A stretch of DNA of 64,000 nt from Sternotherus odoratus (taxonomy: Eukaryota > Chordata > Testudines > Kinosternidae). Under the pieces are notes generated by a model. The model ran no database searches. It worked only from the letters and a program-made list of their open reading frames with translations, and was not told where the DNA came from. Positions 35,908 through 47,230 of this stretch are shown in pieces. A program made the translations under genes and the position numbers. How positions within the stretch are numbered: position 1 is the stretch's first letter; every line of letters starts with the position of its first letter. The stretch covers positions 59,925,840-59,989,839 of the forward strand of contig JAVMKO010000002.1 in assembly GCA_032164245.1 (NCBI GenBank), read 5' to 3'.

Positions 35908-36167
35908 CAGGGGCGGCTCTAAGGTCTTTGCTGTCCCAAGCGCGGAAGTTCCGCGGCACGCCTGCAGGTGGTCCAGTGTACCGCGGTTTCAGTGGCTTTT
36001 CGTGGCCTCATTCTCCCCGCCGATGAAATGCTGCCGAATCCACAGCAGCCGCGGGCCTCCCGCAGCCATGCCGCCGAAGAAAGCCCTGACGGAGAACGTC
36101 AGGCTGTCCCCCGTGTCTTGCCACCCCAAGCAGGTGCTTGGAGTGCTGGTGCCTGGAGCCGTCCCTG
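35908..36167. mobile_element. hAT-type element nested in CR1
   Basis: 260 bp, ends CAGGGGCGGCTCT and GGAGCCGTCCCTG (11 of 13 inverted match), flanks TTTATAAT (35900-35907) and AGTATAAT (36168-36175) as a decayed 8-bp duplication. The interior is GC-rich (CCGCGG words, GCAGCCATGCCGCCGAAG). Noncoding. It must be younger than the CR1 that it splits. Confidence 0.85.
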
Positions 36168-36562
36168 AGTATAATCCTATCCTCCAAAGAATCATCTGCA
36201 AATGTTATAAATGTACTCTCTACGCCATTATGTAAATCATTGGTGAAGATATTGAACAGAAACAGACCCATAACTGATCCCTGCAGGACCCCACTTGTTA
36301 TACCCTTCCAGCATGACTGTAAACCACTAATAGCCATTCCCAGAGAATAGTTTTCCAACCAGTTATGTACCCATCTTATAGTAGCTCCATCTAGGTTGCA
36401 TTTCCCCAGTTTGTTTATGAGAAGGTCATGTGACACCGTATCAAAAGCTTTACTAAAGTCAAGATATACCATGTTTACCACTTTCCCCATCCACAAAGCT
36501 TGTTGCCCTGCCAAAAAAAAGCTACTGGGTGGTTTGACATGATTCATTCTTGACAAATCCAT
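36168..36562 (-). pseudogene. CR1 reverse transcriptase palm fragment
   Basis: Longest surviving CR1 frame, reading about 130 codons before it runs into the hAT insertion. It shows YLDFSKAFDTVSHDLL (first catalytic Asp region), GVLQGSVMGLFLFNI and TFITFADDS (catalytic Asp pair) in the expected order and spacing. The next expected stretch, leading to the KWSEVN block, is displaced to the far side of 35908-36167. The enzyme would copy its own RNA at the target site; this copy cannot be functional. Confidence 0.9.
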
Positions 36563-37700
36563 GCTGACTATTACTTATCACCTTATCTCTAGATGTTTGC
36601 AAATTGATTGCTTAGTTATTTGCTCCATTATCTTTTCTAGTACTGAAGTTACTTGTCTGTAAATCCCCAGGCTGTCCCTATTTCCATTTTTATAGATGGG
36701 CACTATATTTGCCCTTTCCCAGTTTTCTGGAATCTCTCCCATTTTCCATGATGTTTCAAAGATCATTGCTAATGGCTCAGATATCTCCTTCATAAGTGTC
36801 TCAAGTATTTTAGGATGTATTTCATCAGGCCCTGGTGACTTGAAGACATCTAACTTGTCTAAATAATTTTAAACTTTTTCTTTCCCTATTTTAGCCTCTG
36901 ATCCCACCTCATTTTCGCTGGCATTCACTGTTAGACATTCAATCACTACCAATGTTCTTGGTGAAAATTGAAACAAAGACGTCATTAAGCATCTCTGCCA
37001 TTCCACATTTTCTGTTATTGTCCCCCCCCCCCCATTGAGTAATGGGTCAACCCTGTCTTTGGTCTTCCTCTTGCTTCTAATGTATTTTTATAATGTTTTC
37101 TTGTTACTTTTTATGTCTCTAGATTGATCTCATTTTTTTGCTTTGGCCTGTCTACATTTTGTCCCTACATACTTGTGTTATTTGTTATATTCATCCTTTG
37201 AAATTTGACCTACTTTCCATTTTTTGTAGGATTCTTATTTGAGTTTCAGATCATTGAAGATCTCCTGCTTAAAGCAGCGTGGTCTCTTGCCATATTTCCT
37301 GTCTTTCCTATGCAGTGGGATAGGTTGCTCTGGTGACCTTAATAATGTCACTTTGATAAATGGCCAGCAATCTTCAATTGTTTTTTCCCCTTAGACTGGC
37401 TTTCCATAGGATCTTACCAACCATCTCCCTGAGTTTCCTAAGTCTGCCTTCGTGAAATCCATTGTCTTTATTTTGCTGTTCTCCCTCCTACCATTCCTTA
37501 AAATCATGAACTATATCATTTCATGATCACTTGCCCCTAAGCTGCCTTCCACTTTCAAAATCTCAACCAGTTCCTCCTTATTTGTCAAAATCAAATCTAA
37601 AACAATCTGTCCCCGAGTAGCTTTCTCCACTTTCTGAAATAAAAATTTGTTTCCAATACATTGCTCCAAAATGAAAATCTATGTATCACATACTCAGTTC

Positions 37701-40639
37701 CTTCAAAAATATTTCCCAGAAATATTTCCCTGATTTGCTTAATGGGAGAGGAGGAATTTCAACACATCACTGCAGGGGGCTATCAGTATCCCTGAGAATT
37801 GGACTTCAGTTGAACTAAGTTTTCTAGCCTAAAGTAAACTTAATTAAAACCAAGTCAACCAAAATTGTTTAATACTTTGTTTTTAAGCTCTGTGTCCCTT
37901 TTAGTCTTACCAATTCAGTATCTACCTACATCCAGATTAATTGCCGCACCTCATCCGTAGTGCACATCACAATTGTCCAGGGTGTCATTTTGAATGACTT
38001 CACTGTCAGCAGTATTGTCTCCGACTTCTGGAAGTCCCATTCCTGCACTAGACCAAGCTGAATGCTCAGAATTCTATTTATTTTCTTTATTATAGTTTAA
38101 AGCCTTGCAGCTCATACTTTCTTATGATTGAGAATGTTATAGTTACTAGAACGTTAAAAATTATGTAAATCCTTCTGAGGTTGTGTGATTTCTCTCTGGG
38201 GTATTAAAGATGCACCCTTCTTTTCCCCATGACTGAAATCTTATCCATATTACGTTTTGATTTGTCTTTTCCCATCTTCTGAACAAAATTAGATCCCCCC
38301 TCCACTCCTTTAGAACCTCCTTACAAGACACTCATTAAGTTCTAGAAGATTTTCTGTCTGGTGGTCTCATGTTCCTCATCAGAATTGCTGGGTCACTGGC
38401 CACAGCTCCCGTTGTGATATGTTGCTAACATCCATATCAGTTCCTAGCTATTCTTAGGTTGACCTCATGAGGAGACACATCTTCTCCCTGCTTGTTTCCA
38501 GATAGGGATGAGGGTCAGGAAATGGCTGCAGGCATACTTCCGATACAAAGTGCAGAGGATTTCCAGCATAGGGCTTGACTGTGATTCTCTTACTCCTACT
38601 AAGTGATATCTTATTGCAGAAGTACTCTCATTGACTTCAGTTATAACCTGGACTATTCAACATGGTAAGTAAGGATCTCACAATGTTAGGATTCACCCCT
38701 CCTAAAAGTACCACCGTAACATAACAACTTGGGGCAAGAGACATATTCTCTGCCTAAAGAAGAAACAATTAACACCCCAACCCCAAGCACATTAATCAGC
38801 TTTTTATGGTTAAAACTGCTACAGATGGGAAAAAACAAGGGCATTGCCCTTTTATCCTTAGCCTGAGTTAAGATCACAGTTGAAATCAGCACAATATATC
38901 TCTTTATGATTGTCGTTGAGATGAAAATATGCTGTGTTTAGTCAGCTTTGTTTTACAAATGGAGAATTTATATATTACAGACCTCAGAATAACTGAGGAG
39001 GATTAAGGGAGATATGCAGTAACTTTGTACAATGCTGAAAGCTGAACTGTAGGAGGGGTTTTAATGTTCCTGTGTTCATTTAATTCTTTTCAATGAGATG
39101 CCTAGATGATACTATGAAATTCCCACTACTGGTTCACAGGCAGGTATTCAATGCATCAAAGTAATATTAAAATAAAATGTCTTAGGTATAAAGAGAGCTC
39201 CTGATGGGTAGAATGAGAAGCTGAAAATGGGCTATACATTTTTAGTCCAAGAAGTTGTTATTTTCTATGGCTGTAATTTCATAATGAAATATTTCCCCCA
39301 TTAATAAATCATGAAAGCAGTAAATGGAGTGCTGCTTCTAATGAAGGGTAGTTGATAGGCATATGTGAGATTCTTTGCTTATCTTCTCTTCCTAATTGTT
39401 AAATTTATGTTGACTAAAATGCTAACTAATGCGAATGCTTCTTACCCAGCTTCCATTACTGTGACCCTTATTAACCTGATTATTTTCAATACATTTTACA
39501 TTGAGAAAGTGTCACTGTCAACCTTGTCCTGTTGCTTGAGAAGTCTGTAACCTTATACCTTAGTCTGAAAGAGATATAGCTTCTAGTTGCCTTTAATATC
39601 TGCATCCTGCATCCCAATAAACTAAAGCAGAGTAGATGAACAGTTTTATTATACTTTAAATATTATAATAATGATTGTGACCTTTCACGTGGTAACAAAG
39701 ATTAAATACACGAATAAACGTTAGTCATCATGAAAACATTACTTGCTTGACTGGCTTGGATTGCAAAATACTTTGGAAATTACCTGCAAAAGATGGTGAA
39801 TTAAAATGCTTGTAATATGGCTATCAAATGTTGCAGTAAATTTTATTGTCTATGGTTCCTGGAAAGAAGTCTACTGACTCTTTCTTCTGATTCAGCAGAA
39901 TTGTGCTGACATGCAGCTTTATTTATTGCTCTACAGATAATCAGAGTCAAACAACAATGCATTTTTTTCATTCTAGCAATATTTTTAGCACCAACTTTTG
40001 CCAAAAAAGTGTATCTCCTTATACTGCTATGACAACATTTTCCTCCGTGCGAAATGTGTCTGAATGGAATGTGATTTTTTGTTTGTTTGCAGTTTTAGAA
40101 TTTGCAGCCCTGTTTTGGTGTCTCAAACTATTTCCACAACTGAACTCTTTAAAAAAATAGAATTATACTGATTATCTGTAAAAGTAACAATACTTGCTGG
40201 GTACAGACTTAACAATATAAGTAAAAGTCTGTACAGGTACAGACTTAACAATATTTCATAGCCGTATGCATACAGTTTAGGATGCTTCACTACATACACT
40301 GTAAACTTTACTGTTCTATTACAGGGTAGCTGTAAACAAATGTAATTTTCTGGTCATTATAACTTCAGTCCCTAGGGGACATAAAATGCTCCTGCATTTG
40401 CAGAGGGCAGAAACACAGTGGAAATGTTGTGTATTCAGGGCAGAGGGTAGAATATCCTAATGGGGAGATTCAGCTTCAGCTTCTTCCTTTGTTGGAGCAA
40501 GAAGGATCTTCTTACTGAAAGGCCAAGGGACTGCATGGCTACAATCAATGGGACCATGCATGTATTGATTCATAAACTCCTTTAGGGGGAGGACAGCAAA
40601 GATGAAAAGAACTAAATATGTATGACTTGGCCAAGCACA
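37701..40639. other. 2.9 kb spacer, no gene recognised
   Basis: AT-rich. Frames of 60-85 codons only, without domain character. One local duplication is listed separately at 40201-40254. Confidence 0.45.
40201..40254. repeat. 36-bp tandem duplication with embedded hairpin
   Basis: GTACAGACTTAACAATAT at 40201-40218 is repeated at 40237-40254. The reverse complement of its first ten bases (AAGTCTGTAC) lies between them at 40225-40234. Confidence 0.85.
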
Positions 40640-40735
40640 AACTAATTATTATTTATGTATTTTTATAGCCTAAAATGTTTGTAGGTGCTGCACAAAGAAC
40701 ATCTGGTCCCTGCCCTGAGAGCTCACAGTGTAAAT
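40640..40735 (-). repeat. Old SINE/LINE-tail repeat, antisense copy
   Basis: GGTGCTGCACAAAGAACATC then GGTCCCTGCCCTGAGAGCTCACAGTGTAA is the antisense signature of the 6085-6220 family. Confidence 0.6.
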
Positions 40736-40874
40736 GATAGATTTACCAGACACATGAGGATATCCTATGGACTAGCAATGGGAATAAGAGGGAAGGAAAT
40801 GGGTTACTGAAGTAAGAATACATAGTTGCTCAGTATAGGCTAGCATCCATTTTAGTTGTTTGAAGCAGTTTTGT

Positions 40875-40905
40875 TTTGTGTGTGTGTGTATGTATGTACA
40901 TAAGA
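40875..40905. repeat. TG/TATG microsatellite
   Basis: Short imperfect (TG)n followed by TATGTATGTA. Confidence 0.85.
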
Positions 40906-40917
40906 CACACATTTAAA

Positions 40918-41038
40918 ATTGGACTGGACCAAACACTAGACAATTTACTGTAGGGATTTAGAACAATCCTTCCTTAACAAGGGAGTAGATTAAATGATCC
41001 TGTAGGGCTTTTACAACTCGAATTTATATGGTTTTAGA
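40918..41038 (+). mobile_element. CR1 3' terminus, degenerate
   Basis: GGACTGGACCAAACACTAG, GTAGATTAAATGATCCTGTAGGGCTTTTACAACTC and a decayed ATTTATATGGTTTTAG tail match the CR1 3' end with many substitutions. Confidence 0.65.
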
Positions 41039-41309
41039 AATCCAGTGTATTGACAGCAAACCTTGTATGCCTAACAGCAAATGTGAAACTCACCATATTA
41101 AGAGAAATTAATGTGTAATAGCAATATTCAGATAAACAGTAGATAGGAGCTCCCTTCACATTCTGGAAGATCCTGATATATGTGTATGTATGGACCTCAT
41201 CAATCTGTTTTTGTGAGATATTGTCATCATATTGTCAACCTAGTTTACCCTGTGACTGTGATTTGACTATGTATTTGAATTTATATTTAATCTTGTAGTA
41301 TATTCAAGA

Positions 41310-41430
41310 TTAGGGTGACCAGACAGCAAGTGTGAAAAGTAAGAATGAGGCGGGGTTAATAGGCACCTATATAAGACAATGTTCCAAATATTGGGACCAT
41401 CCCTATAAAATGGGGGCATCTGGTCACCCT
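41310..41430. mobile_element. hAT-type MITE, 121 bp
   Basis: Perfect 12-bp inverted ends AGGGTGACCAGA / TCTGGTCACCCT. Flanks ATTCAAGA (41302-41309) and ATTCACGG (41431-41438) agree at six of eight positions. This is the short, very common turtle MITE whose interior carries a TTGGGACCATCCCTATAAAAT block. Confidence 0.85.
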
Positions 41431-41438
41431 ATTCACGG

Positions 41439-42164
41439 TAGATCCCAAAGGGTTGGAAAAGCTTTGGAAAAGTTGTCTACAACTATACATCCTTATTCTC
41501 TGCTTTCATTATACCTGAGAAATGAACAAGGTGTAACTCAAGATAGTTACATTTTCTTTTTTCATAACATCTGACAGACCAATTGAAATAGTTTGGATTA
41601 AAATTCTCTAGAAGGCAGTATTTTTCCCTCAATTTACAATAAAAATGGTTTATCCTTCAATCCATAACATTAAAAAAAAGCTTTGCTAAGAATTGGATTG
41701 CTCTCTCTAATTCTGTTTATTTTTAGAAGTATTATCTCCAAAACAAGCTGAAGCTATTTGTTAATTTTTCAGCGTAATCTTCAGGATAAGCAGAGGATTT
41801 TCTCAGATGCTGTGGACTATTTATCAGCAAGTATCAGCCTGTGCTGTAGCCACATAAATTTCACTTGATAAGGGCAACTGGCAGGTGCAGCCATATGTTA
41901 AGTACAGAATAAGATATTTCCTCTTGATGGTGGTACAGGTTGCTTGGTTTATCTCTAAAGTGGCAGCCTATTGTTCTGCTTGTTGGTACAGATTAGTTAC
42001 TGACATTGGTTGACAAAAAGAAATGAGTCTACTACAACTGAAGGCCACAATACCAGGAAAAGACTAATGCTAAAATGTGTAGCCCTTTAGTTGTCTTAAT
42101 ACTGGTTTTAGACTTTAAAGTTAGCAGAAGCTGAGACAGATGAGTTTGTCCTTGAAAAAATGAT
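41439..42164. other. Spacer, no gene recognised
   Basis: Nothing recognised. Confidence 0.4.
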
Positions 42165-42250
42165 CCAGCCCCTTCCCTGAGTAGTAGTCTTTGTACAGCA
42201 CTTAGTACTATGGTGCCCCAAATCTCCCTTTGGAGCTATGAGCATCCCCC
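42165..42250 (+). repeat. Old SINE/LINE-tail repeat, sense copy
   Basis: CTTTGTACAGCACTTAGTACTATGGTGCCCC is the sense signature of the 6085-6220 family. Confidence 0.6.
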
Positions 42251-42484
42251 ATGGACCATCAGTATTTTTTTTTCAAGCTGTAGGAGCATCAAAACCACAG
42301 AGTGAGAGTGGGGAAAGAGCACAATGGTTCCCCTATGTGTAATGATATGAATCCCCCCTCCCCCGACCTTCCCAATGTCTTATATTGCCACCCCACAGAT
42401 AGGATTTGTGATTCAGTAGATTGAGTCATTTGTAGGCAGGTTGCAGGCACCTCAAGATTTCAGATTCCAAATAAAAAAAAAATA

Positions 42485-42782
42485 CAGTAGACTCTTGATT
42501 ATCCAGGATTGGGTTAACCAGGATGTGGATTAACCAGGACGTCAAAAACAAACAAACGCGTAACTCGCAGGGCCGTCTCTGTCTTTCTTGCTGCCCCAAA
42601 CATACACAACAAACCCCACCAGGGTGCAGGGCAGCCAGTGAACTAACACCCTCTCCTCCCAGCAGAGAGTGGCTGGTGAACCAACCCCCCTTCCCATATT
42701 TCCTGTGGATGGTGATTATCCAGAATTTTATTAACCAGGATTATTTTTTTCCCTATCATCCTGGATAATTGAGAGTCTACTG
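42485..42782. mobile_element. pogo/Tigger-like MITE with TA target duplication
   Basis: 298 bp with long inverted ends: CAGTAGACTCTTGATTATCC at left against the complement of GGATAATTGAGAGTCTACTG at right (21 of 23 over the full arm). It is flanked by TA at 42483-42484 and 42783-42784. CAGT-starting ends with TA duplication are the hallmark of pogo/Tigger elements of the Tc1/mariner superfamily. The interior repeats ATTAACCAGGA near both ends. No transposase sequence. Confidence 0.88.
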
Positions 42783-42784
42783 TA

Positions 42785-44159
42785 CTGGTTCCATACCAAA
42801 GTTAAAGGATAGTAAGTATCCTCTTCCTGTGTCGGTATTTATCTTGAAACCTTCAACTGGTGTATTGCATTCTTGAATTATATTGGTGTGTTACACATTC
42901 AGGACTGTGGAGCATTCCATGACATTTTCCTACTTGTCATATGTAAAGTATGGATAGATAAGTATGGATAGCACCTCAGTGCAGCAAGAGAATATTGTAC
43001 AATCTTCCAGGTCCATTTTACTGATCATCTCCAGATTGGCTTGAAGGGCCAGATGCTCCACGGAGGAGAGTATAATTTGATTACCAAATTAAGCATTTTT
43101 CTCAAAGCAAATGCTATGCATATAAATGTAATAAATAGGTTTATACAGGAGAGATCTTTAAACCCAAGCATGTCTAATGCAGAAGCATTTGCGTTTAGGA
43201 TTGAACAAGGCCTTAAAATGTGAAAGGTTAGAAGTTGATTGACCTTTTTTCATAATATTTTTGGAAAATACTTTTTATCTAGTTACTAATTCTGGCTTTC
43301 ATTAAGATAAATCAGATACTGTAAGTTCTCCCCCTCAGCAAATTTTCTAGGTGTCATGGTTGCCAAACAGACAATATCTGATCTGAAACCACCACTTACT
43401 GTATTTTACTCTGTGCCTGAAGATAAGTAAAGTCAGATTTTCAAAAGAATGCTTTCTTATAATAGTAAATTTAAAGCTAAGTAATTTTTTCCCCAAACAC
43501 TTAGCTCTTATGTTTTAAATGGACACATTCAAAACTCTGTGAGCTAAATCCATTTGTCTGGGAAGAAAGACACTTTCTTTTCTAACGGAAAAATAGTTAG
43601 ATAAATTCATCATACGGAAAAAAGATTTAATGAACTCAGACATGGAAACTGGCTATCTGCATCCTAGTCTCATGCTATTCTTATATAATCCTGATCCTAT
43701 TTTATCTTTTTTCCCTGATCTTTCTTTATTTCACAATTTTTTTCCATTCTTGATACTAATAACTCACCAACAATAATAAACAATAAACCGGGCCATTTGT
43801 GAAATACCTGTACATAATCACCTGGGCCAGCATTTGCAAAAGTGACTAATGATTTGGGATGCTTCAATTTTTGAGAGTCAAACATGGTACATCTTTAAAG
43901 GGGGCTTGGGTCTTTTCAGAGGGTGGGAGCTTAGTACTTTCTGAAATCTGAACTGTCTCAAGTTTGGCACTAATTACTCTTGAAAATATTGACCCTTTTG
44001 TATTGTATTAACATTTATATTATGTTATAATTTGTGAAGAAGGCATGTTATTTTTCTCTCTTGACATACCATCAAGCTTTTTAGATGGTCAGGTTGGGTT
44101 CTCCCAGAGCCATATGCTAGAAAGCTGGTCATTAAAGCTTGTTGGAGAAACTGCAACAA
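42785..44159. other. Spacer, no gene recognised
   Basis: AT-rich; nothing recognised. Confidence 0.4.
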
Positions 44160-44480
44160 AAAAAAGTTCCATCAGAAAGTGCAGTTCTGTTGAAGAAAGG
44201 GTTTGCAAAATAAAAAGAATTTAATTTTGGAATCATAGCCAGGAAAAAAAGTTCTGACTATTTTGAAATGTGGTGTTTTGACATTTTGGAATAAAACATT
44301 TAGATTTTAGTTTTGAAGTGATTTTGTTTCAATTAAAAAAAAAACAAATTGTATTAGAAAATTAACTGTATAAAATACACAGAAGTGTGGAAATGTTTCA
44401 ATAGATCCCAAACATTTTTTTAAAAAATTCTCTCTTGGAGAATTTTGAAATGTTCAGGTTTTGTTCTGAATTGGAATGAG
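44160..44480. repeat. Degenerate AT-rich TTTTGAAA repeat
   Basis: Words such as TATTTTGAAATG, GTTTTGACATTTTGG and GTTTTGAAGTG recall 17745-18065. Probably the same old family; not alignable by eye over its whole length. Confidence 0.35.
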
Positions 44481-44747
44481 AACAAATTTCAAAATATTTA
44501 ATGAAACAGAATTTCCATCCTCCATATAACTCTACTTGTGACTCTTCTAAAATGATCCACTTGAGCGCTAGCCATGGATTTCCACACAGTATAGAGGGGT
44601 AGGAACAAACTACATCATTTGAGAACAGGACAATTTTTTTCTCAACTGCCTGTTGAACTGCTAAGAGAGTACATCTGTCAATATGTGGCAATCATACCCT
44701 TTTTCTGTTTAATGTTTTAGCTTCCATTTTATCTTTGGAACTTTCTC

Positions 44748-45675
44748 CAGGGCCGGCGACAGGGGGGGACAAGGGGGACAACTGTACTGAGCCCCGGACT
44801 TAAGGGGGACCTCCGATGTAGTGCGGATGCTCGGACCTCTGCAGAGGCGCGGCGCACGCGCCGCATGGCCGCAGCTGACCGCGTGCAATCCCGGGCGCCG
44901 CCTGCACGCACCGCATGGCTGAGGCTGACGGCAGACTCCAACCACAACGGGGGCCCGGGGAAGCACGCCCGGCCGCCCTGGTGGTGTGCGGCACTGACGG
45001 TGGCGGAGCGGAGCGGAGGCACCGAAAAGGGGTCAAGGGGAGCCGGCTTCACCAAGGTAAGGTGGCAGGGAGCCCGGCCCCACTCGGGAGGCGGTGGCTC
45101 CGGGGGGGGGCCTTTGGACAGGCGGGTGGGCTCTGCAGTGAGTTCACCCCTGCCTCGGGAGGTTCATTCATTGGCGTGGCTGGGAGAACTGGGGGGCAGG
45201 CAAGGGCGCGGTGGGGGGGGAGGCCAGGCTGGGTGGGCGGGGAGGGGGGCAGGAGACTAGGCTGGAATCTGGGGGGGCGAGGCGTGGGTGCGGGAGGGAA
45301 GGAGGTTTGTTGAGGGGGAGGCTGGGCTGGGCGGGCGGGTCAGGCATGGGGGGCAAGGAGGCTGGGCTGGGAGTGGGAGGGGGGAGGAGGTTAGGTTCGG
45401 TGGGATGGGCCGGGCCAGGCAGGGGTGGGGGAGGGAAGGCGGTTAGATGGGAGGAGGCTGGGCGGGGGTAAAGGAAGATCACCCCCAACAGCGGGGTGGG
45501 CCAGGCAGGGATGGGTGGGGAGGGGAGGAGGTTAGGCTGGGGGAGGAGATTAGGTTGGGTGGGCCAGGTCAGGCAGGGGGGAAGGAGAATAGGCTGGGGG
45601 AGGCCCAAACGATCAGAGTAGGGGGGCCCCAAACGATCAGAGTAGGGGGCCCCAAAATTTCTGTCGCCAGCCCTG
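44748..45675. mobile_element. hAT-type element with G-rich interior, 928 bp
   Basis: Ends CAGGGCCGGCGACAG and CTGTCGCCAGCCCTG (14 of 15 inverted match), flanked by a perfect 8-bp duplication ACTTTCTC (44740-44747, 45676-45683). The left 450 bp is CpG-rich (GCGGCGCACGCGCCGC); the right half is an irregular array of GGGAGGCTGGGCTGGG/GAGGTTAGGCT units, ending in two copies of CCCAAACGATCAGAGTA. No transposase. Frames of 77-178 codons across it are G/P/A-rich artefacts. Confidence 0.95.
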
Positions 45676-45683
45676 ACTTTCTC

Positions 45684-46349
45684 TGATAGGCTGTTGGTGC
45701 GCATTCACCATCTTCCAACACAATTATAAATAGAGTGTAGATCAGGAGGGCTCTGTCACTGCCTTACTACACAAAGACTGTAGCAGGCATTCAGTTTCTG
45801 ATGCATAGTGACTCTCCAATAGAAAGCAGAAAGATTCAAAGTGTTGAGAAGAGGACCGTGCACTAAGGAAAGCAGTAGAAAGTTGCTGATACAGTGACTC
45901 CCTTTGTTAAGGATGTTAGACTGTTTTGGAATCTGCTGAATGGGATTCTCCGAAGTCCATTTCAGAAGCAGATTCCTGTCACTTAACAAATTTTTCTGTC
46001 AGCCCTAATGGTGGAGCAGACCTGGGGGCATATCACAGGTGCTGGGTATTAACAGTTGCTTGTCAGGTGGATAAAGCTCTGCCTAAACCCCAGGATTTTC
46101 CCAACCTGATATATTGGCTAGGCAAAAATAACAGGTAAACAATAGCATGATGGGGAATTTTGAACTACTATCTCATAAATAAAGTGTTTATCAGTATTCC
46201 CAAGTATTTTATTTAAAAACATAACAAAGCATCTCCTGGAAAGAAATGCTGCATCAATGGAAGGTAATGCTGTTTGATTTTTACTTTGCCTCAGGGTTTT
46301 TTTTAAATGGTAATGAGAACAGTCATTCATTTCCTGAGGTCTCTACAAG
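45684..46349. other. Spacer, no gene recognised
   Basis: Nothing recognised. Confidence 0.4.
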
Positions 46350-47230
46350 TGGAAAAAAAAGATGATTTATTTAGACAACATCTTGATTATAGCAGTCAAA
46401 AGGCCTTTGGAGGCAGCAAATTTAATCCCCAGTGCACCCATTAAAAGCTTCAAAGTTTTCTTTAAACATAGGAAGAGCTATTTTATCCACAGCTCCCAGT
46501 CTAAATGTTCTGGGATTTGTCTTACATGCCATGGCTCAAACTCTTTATTGTGGGTGCATAGGCTTCAGCATTGGCAAGGGCAAGAGCCGGACAATAAGTT
46601 TTTCAGTACCCTTCTTGAAAATTTGCTGTCCTGCCCTACTACTTGCTTGATGATTCATATGATATAGCTTGCTTGTCCTTATGTTCTGTTCTTTGCTTGG
46701 TGACAAGGTAACATTGGACTCCAATGGTAAAATGCAGATTCCAACTCCATATCACATCTGATCCAAGTCCCATTTGACAGCATCAAACTCCACCAAACTG
46801 AGCAAACTCCAGCTGCTCCACTAGAGGAAAAGAGAAGTAGTTCATACATAAGTGCAGGTCTTCCCAGGTAGGGCTCTGATGAGGCTATTGTTTTCCCTTA
46901 GGACTCTTTCATGAAGGGATACCGCAGTTCCACCCTTCCTATTACCAAAACCTCAGGTGAATCTCAGACGTATCACAGTTTGATCAATGGGGATATGCAT
47001 TTTTTTTTATTTGAGGCCTACACCAGTATGACCTCCAACCAATGGATTGTGGAAACATTTATTCTGGTGATCAGAATGAATTCTCTTCCCTCACTTCCCA
47101 AGTATCACATTGCTCCACCCTCCCATTCCAAATAGACAAGACACAAGGTCTCCTGGATACAGTCCAAAAGCTGCTGTTCCTGTTTCTTATGGTTCAGCCT
47201 TAATTCCCTTATTTTATGTTTAATAGAGAG
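46350..47230 (+). mobile_element. DIRS-like reverse transcriptase fragments
   Basis: Two plus-strand remnants. At 46362-46560 the frame opens with IYLDNILIIA (RT catalytic box, second Asp changed to Asn), then a shifted frame with VLGFVLHAMAQTL. At 46985-47130 the frame has FEAYTSMTSNQWIVETF and SLPSLPKYHIAPP, resembling the N-terminal RT part of DIRS elements (TSDxWVL). The order is reversed relative to an intact element, so these are two fragments or a rearranged copy. Family assignment from motifs only. Confidence 0.45.

Larger units (their letters stand above)
35096..37700 (-). mobile_element. CR1 LINE, 2.6 kb, degenerate ORF2, split by a hAT element
   Basis: The antisense 3' end is at CATAGAATCATAGG (35097 on). 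Reading the minus strand from about 37700 down, the order is an ORF2 linker, RT fingers (IPENWERANIVPIYKNGN, 36578-36793), RT palm (YLDFSKAFDTVSH, FADD at 36191-36202), then thumb/C-terminal region (KMEKWSEVNRMKINKIKCKA, from about 35900 down) and 3' UTR. CR1 ORF2 normally adds an N-terminal endonuclease, which is absent. Frameshifts and stops separate the pieces. A 13-base C run interrupts it near 37022. The 5' limit is approximate. Confidence 0.93.

Noticed and set aside
39903..40160. 85-codon plus frame with a hydrophobic C-terminal stretch
   Set aside because: Hydrophobic runs are common in AT-rich random frames; no splice context, no family match.
44748..45190. CpG-rich block with an ATGGCCGCAGCTGACC start-like sequence
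   Set aside because: Bounded by hAT termini and an 8-bp target duplication, so the CpG richness belongs to the transposon.
45168..45704. 178-codon proline-rich minus-strand frame
   Set aside because: Lies inside the hAT element with G-rich interior; P/L/S composition reflects the G-rich tandem array and the frame crosses the element's end.
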